A stretch of DNA of 64,000 nucleotides from Phytoseiulus persimilis (taxonomy: Eukaryota > Arthropoda > Arachnida > Mesostigmata > Phytoseiidae): the NCBI GenBank assembly GCA_037576195.1, contig CM075103.1:35849250-35913249 (forward strand), read 5' to 3'. Below the pieces are notes generated by a model. The model made no database searches. It saw only the letters and a list, made by a program, of their open reading frames with translations, and had not been told where the DNA came from. The position numbers were made by a program, and so were the translations under genes. This document shows, piece after piece, positions 61,651 through 64,000 of this stretch. How positions within the stretch are numbered: the stretch's first letter is position 1; each line of letters opens with the position of its first letter.

Positions 61651-64000
61651 CTAACCCCAGCTGATCTGTCGGAATGCTCTGAAGGTGACATCTTGAAACT
61701 GATATGGCCTGTTTCTCTCAAGGAGGGAATGGGTCGTAACTTACGACTCGTAAGTTGAGGCAGCGAACTGTTCGAAAAAACCCTCGATTCTATGTCTTTT
61801 TGTGATGATGAGCCCTCGTTATCATAAGGAAGCCAGCTGACTTTATCTGCGCTTTGCTGATTCAATTACGAAATAGTTTACCAACTCAGGGAGAACACCA
61901 ATAATAACCGTTCTTCTCGAGAACTAAGTGGGGAACCAGAATCCTTTGTCATTCGTAGAGGCGTTTGTTTCTGTGAAACATGACCAGCTCCACGTGAATA
62001 ACAGCTTCGCACCGTCGAAACGCTGAAGTGACGGACGCGGTCGTCGGCGGCCGAGTAAGTTGGCGCACAGTGCCCAACAGTGAGCAGAAGCCGTTGCGTT
62101 CAGATGTCGGTGAAGTTGATCCGGTTGTCTCTTCAAATTTCTCTTTGTCCTCTCATGATCCGACCGCCGACAGAATCGGAAAAATCTTGACGTTCGCTCA
62201 TTCTCATAGTCCCTGTGTCCCTGCTGTTCGCCGCTCCAATCGCTCTTTCTTTGGTCGAACCGAAAGGCAAACCCAAGTTTCTTCGTTGGAAGCTTTTTGC
62301 TCTAATAACGATCCTAGTTTTCTGGAAAATCTCTACGCTTTTCAAAAGCTCTGACAGTTTTGGTCAACAATCGAATCTAATCGATTCCTAACTTGGACTT
62401 AACGCTTTTAACCGTCTTATTCTTTCGAAAATTTTCAACCATGAAACTCGAACCGTTTAAGCGATGAACGGAGATCAGAACCTCCCTGTATTCCATGAAT
62501 GAAGCTCGAACCAATAACCACAGGCCCGCCGGTCAGCCAGTTTCTCAGGATGAGACAACGCCGGTTGGGTATCCACTCATCAAGTTTTCGTAAAGGACTC
62601 GGATACAGCAGACTTCTGGAAATGTTCAAGCGTTCTTCATCCTCAGCCGTTTCTGGCGTCTCTCGAAGTCGGACATGACGGGCCCGCGTGTGAGAACGTA
62701 CACTCCTTTGTTGCCTCACGACCGTATCGTTAATGATTCTCTGAAGACAAAGCCGTTGAATCTGCCCAGAATTCCGTCCATTGTCGGCAGAGGGGCGCGA
62801 GAATGCCTCTCCTCAATGGCCAGCGAGCGACGGTCTCATCCTCTTTACTACAAGATGCCCCAAACATCTCCAGGGCTTATCTCTTCCCGCCGAGAACGGC
62901 GTCTCAATCCCCCAGCTCCAGACTCTCATTCCGACTCTAATTTGAATCTTTGGACCTACTCGACAATCTCGACAATGGCCAACATCGGAACGAGTCCGAC
63001 TCGAAGCCAGATAGAGTCTCGATCAGACGTCATGACGGAGCGACTCGCGTCGAGAGGTTGCTTAGCACAGTGGGTAATGCCACCGCCCGGCAACCATTGG
63101 AAGTTAGCGACGTCATGGGTTTGGTTCCCGGTGTTCGAATGGTAGCATATCTAAACAATTATCCCTCGTTGCCGACGTGCGACGGAAAACCGCTGAGCAA
63201 TGACCCGAGCCGCGTGCCTCGATTGACATGTGTCCGCGAGAGCTGGTCCAAGCTTCCATACTCGCCAGAGGCTGCAATCTGCCATCAGAGAGAGCGAGAG
63301 TGTTGCCACCGACAATGTACTCATTGGGCCAGGAATACGCCGTGACACAAGGGAGTCCCACGTCGCTTCCCAAAGGTATCTTCCTTCTCCAGAACAGGAT
63401 TCCTACAGCCAGTGCTCCAGATGAGTCCCGATCGCTTCTCCAACTAGGGCCCGTCCCGCGCAGGGTGAAGTTGGGAGAGGTTATCCCAGTGACTCAGTTG
63501 TCTCATAGGAAGCCGTCGTGAGCATGCCGGTGAATTCGAGGAGGGACGGTTCCCTACAGTGGAATTCTCATCCACGCTGCATGGTCGCGAGTAGTCCTCC
63601 TTCATCTCAACTCAGGAGACGGTTGTTTCGCGGGAACACTGTCCCTAGTTGAAGCGAGAACTGGCCCCTTCCGTTCCCACCCGCCCCAGAGCTCGATCGA
63701 GTTAGACGATTGTCCATTGTGGCTAGTCAAAAATTCAGCTCCGCTGTGATGAGTTCGCTGGACGGACTCCGCTCGTAGTCCCAATTGGAGGCTCGCAATC
63801 TTCCATCGCCACCGGTGCGAGGCGGATTATCTTTTGCGATCTGTCGAGGGTTGCTCTCTCCCCCAACATCGATCGAAGCTCGACTGGGTCGCATTCGCCC
63901 TGATTGAGTTACGATTCACTGTGCGTCCCCTCTCGAAAGAGGGGGTTGGCTGGGAGAAAATCTGTCGGCTTTCAGTCAGCTGATCCACGTTCGGTAGCAT

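Larger units (their letters stand above)
59637..64000. other. Upstream flank of the four-pass gene; no recognised gene
   Basis: The first few hundred bases should hold the four-pass gene's promoter, with the C17 run about 360 bases upstream. On the plus strand a frame at 60295-60537 ends 10 bases before an AATAAA (60550), a possible gene end. Overlapping frames on both strands at 62.0-63.5 kb show no domains. Confidence 0.45.

Noticed and set aside
63113-63480. Minus-strand frame with EYIVGGNTL, like the start of a trypsin-type protease
   Set aside because: There is no PWQ-type continuation and no His, Asp or Ser catalytic motif; the opposite strand is also open.
1-64000. Many open frames of 60-180 codons on both strands
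   Set aside because: With three stops per 64 codons and about 128,000 codon positions over six frames there are about 6,000 stop-to-stop intervals, so a longest chance frame near 180 codons is expected. Protein-like composition appeared in two or three frames at once, so it does not discriminate.

Overview
This is a gene-poor piece of animal nuclear DNA, most likely from an arthropod. Three things support that: coding sequence is broken by GT-AG introns; one gene encodes a two-immunoglobulin-domain surface protein of the arthropod Beat-like type; and a LINE fragment and a hAT-type transposon are present. Base composition is close to balanced and introns range from about 100 bases to 3.4 kb. 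A chelicerate such as a mite is my guess from the flavour of the proteins and the LINE, not something the sequence proves. I see no operons, bacterial promoters, tRNA, rRNA or CRISPR array.

Three genes can be named or described with confidence, all on the minus strand. At 16.7-22.3 kb lies a four-exon gene for a secreted, two-Ig-domain, probably GPI-anchored neuronal-type surface protein; its exons join in frame to 308 codons. At 49.8-50.7 kb lies a divergent phospholipid scramblase in at least three exons, with its amino terminus and last few residues unresolved. At 58.6-59.6 kb lies an intronless gene for a 335-residue protein with four membrane segments and a proline-rich tail of no family I recognise.

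Mobile DNA: a complete 605-bp non-autonomous hAT-like element (43.85-44.46 kb) with matching ends and a perfect 8-bp target duplication; one end of another hAT-like element near 36.1 kb; and a decayed LINE reverse-transcriptase fragment (31.1-31.4 kb, minus) bordered by an AT-rich patch. Simple repeats include a (GA)30 tract, long C and G runs and two short tandem arrays.

The remaining DNA holds many open frames of 60-200 codons. With balanced base composition, about 180 codons is the longest open frame expected by chance in a window this size, so I did not treat length as evidence. I list a few extra candidate exons only where good splice signals, phase agreement, a real ATG with biased composition, or a membrane segment add something. 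All of these have low confidence. I found nothing that amounts to a new multi-gene system. The most interesting items are the scramblase that lacks the acidic calcium loop, the orphan four-pass protein, and a possible three-exon micropeptide gene at 42.1-43.0 kb.
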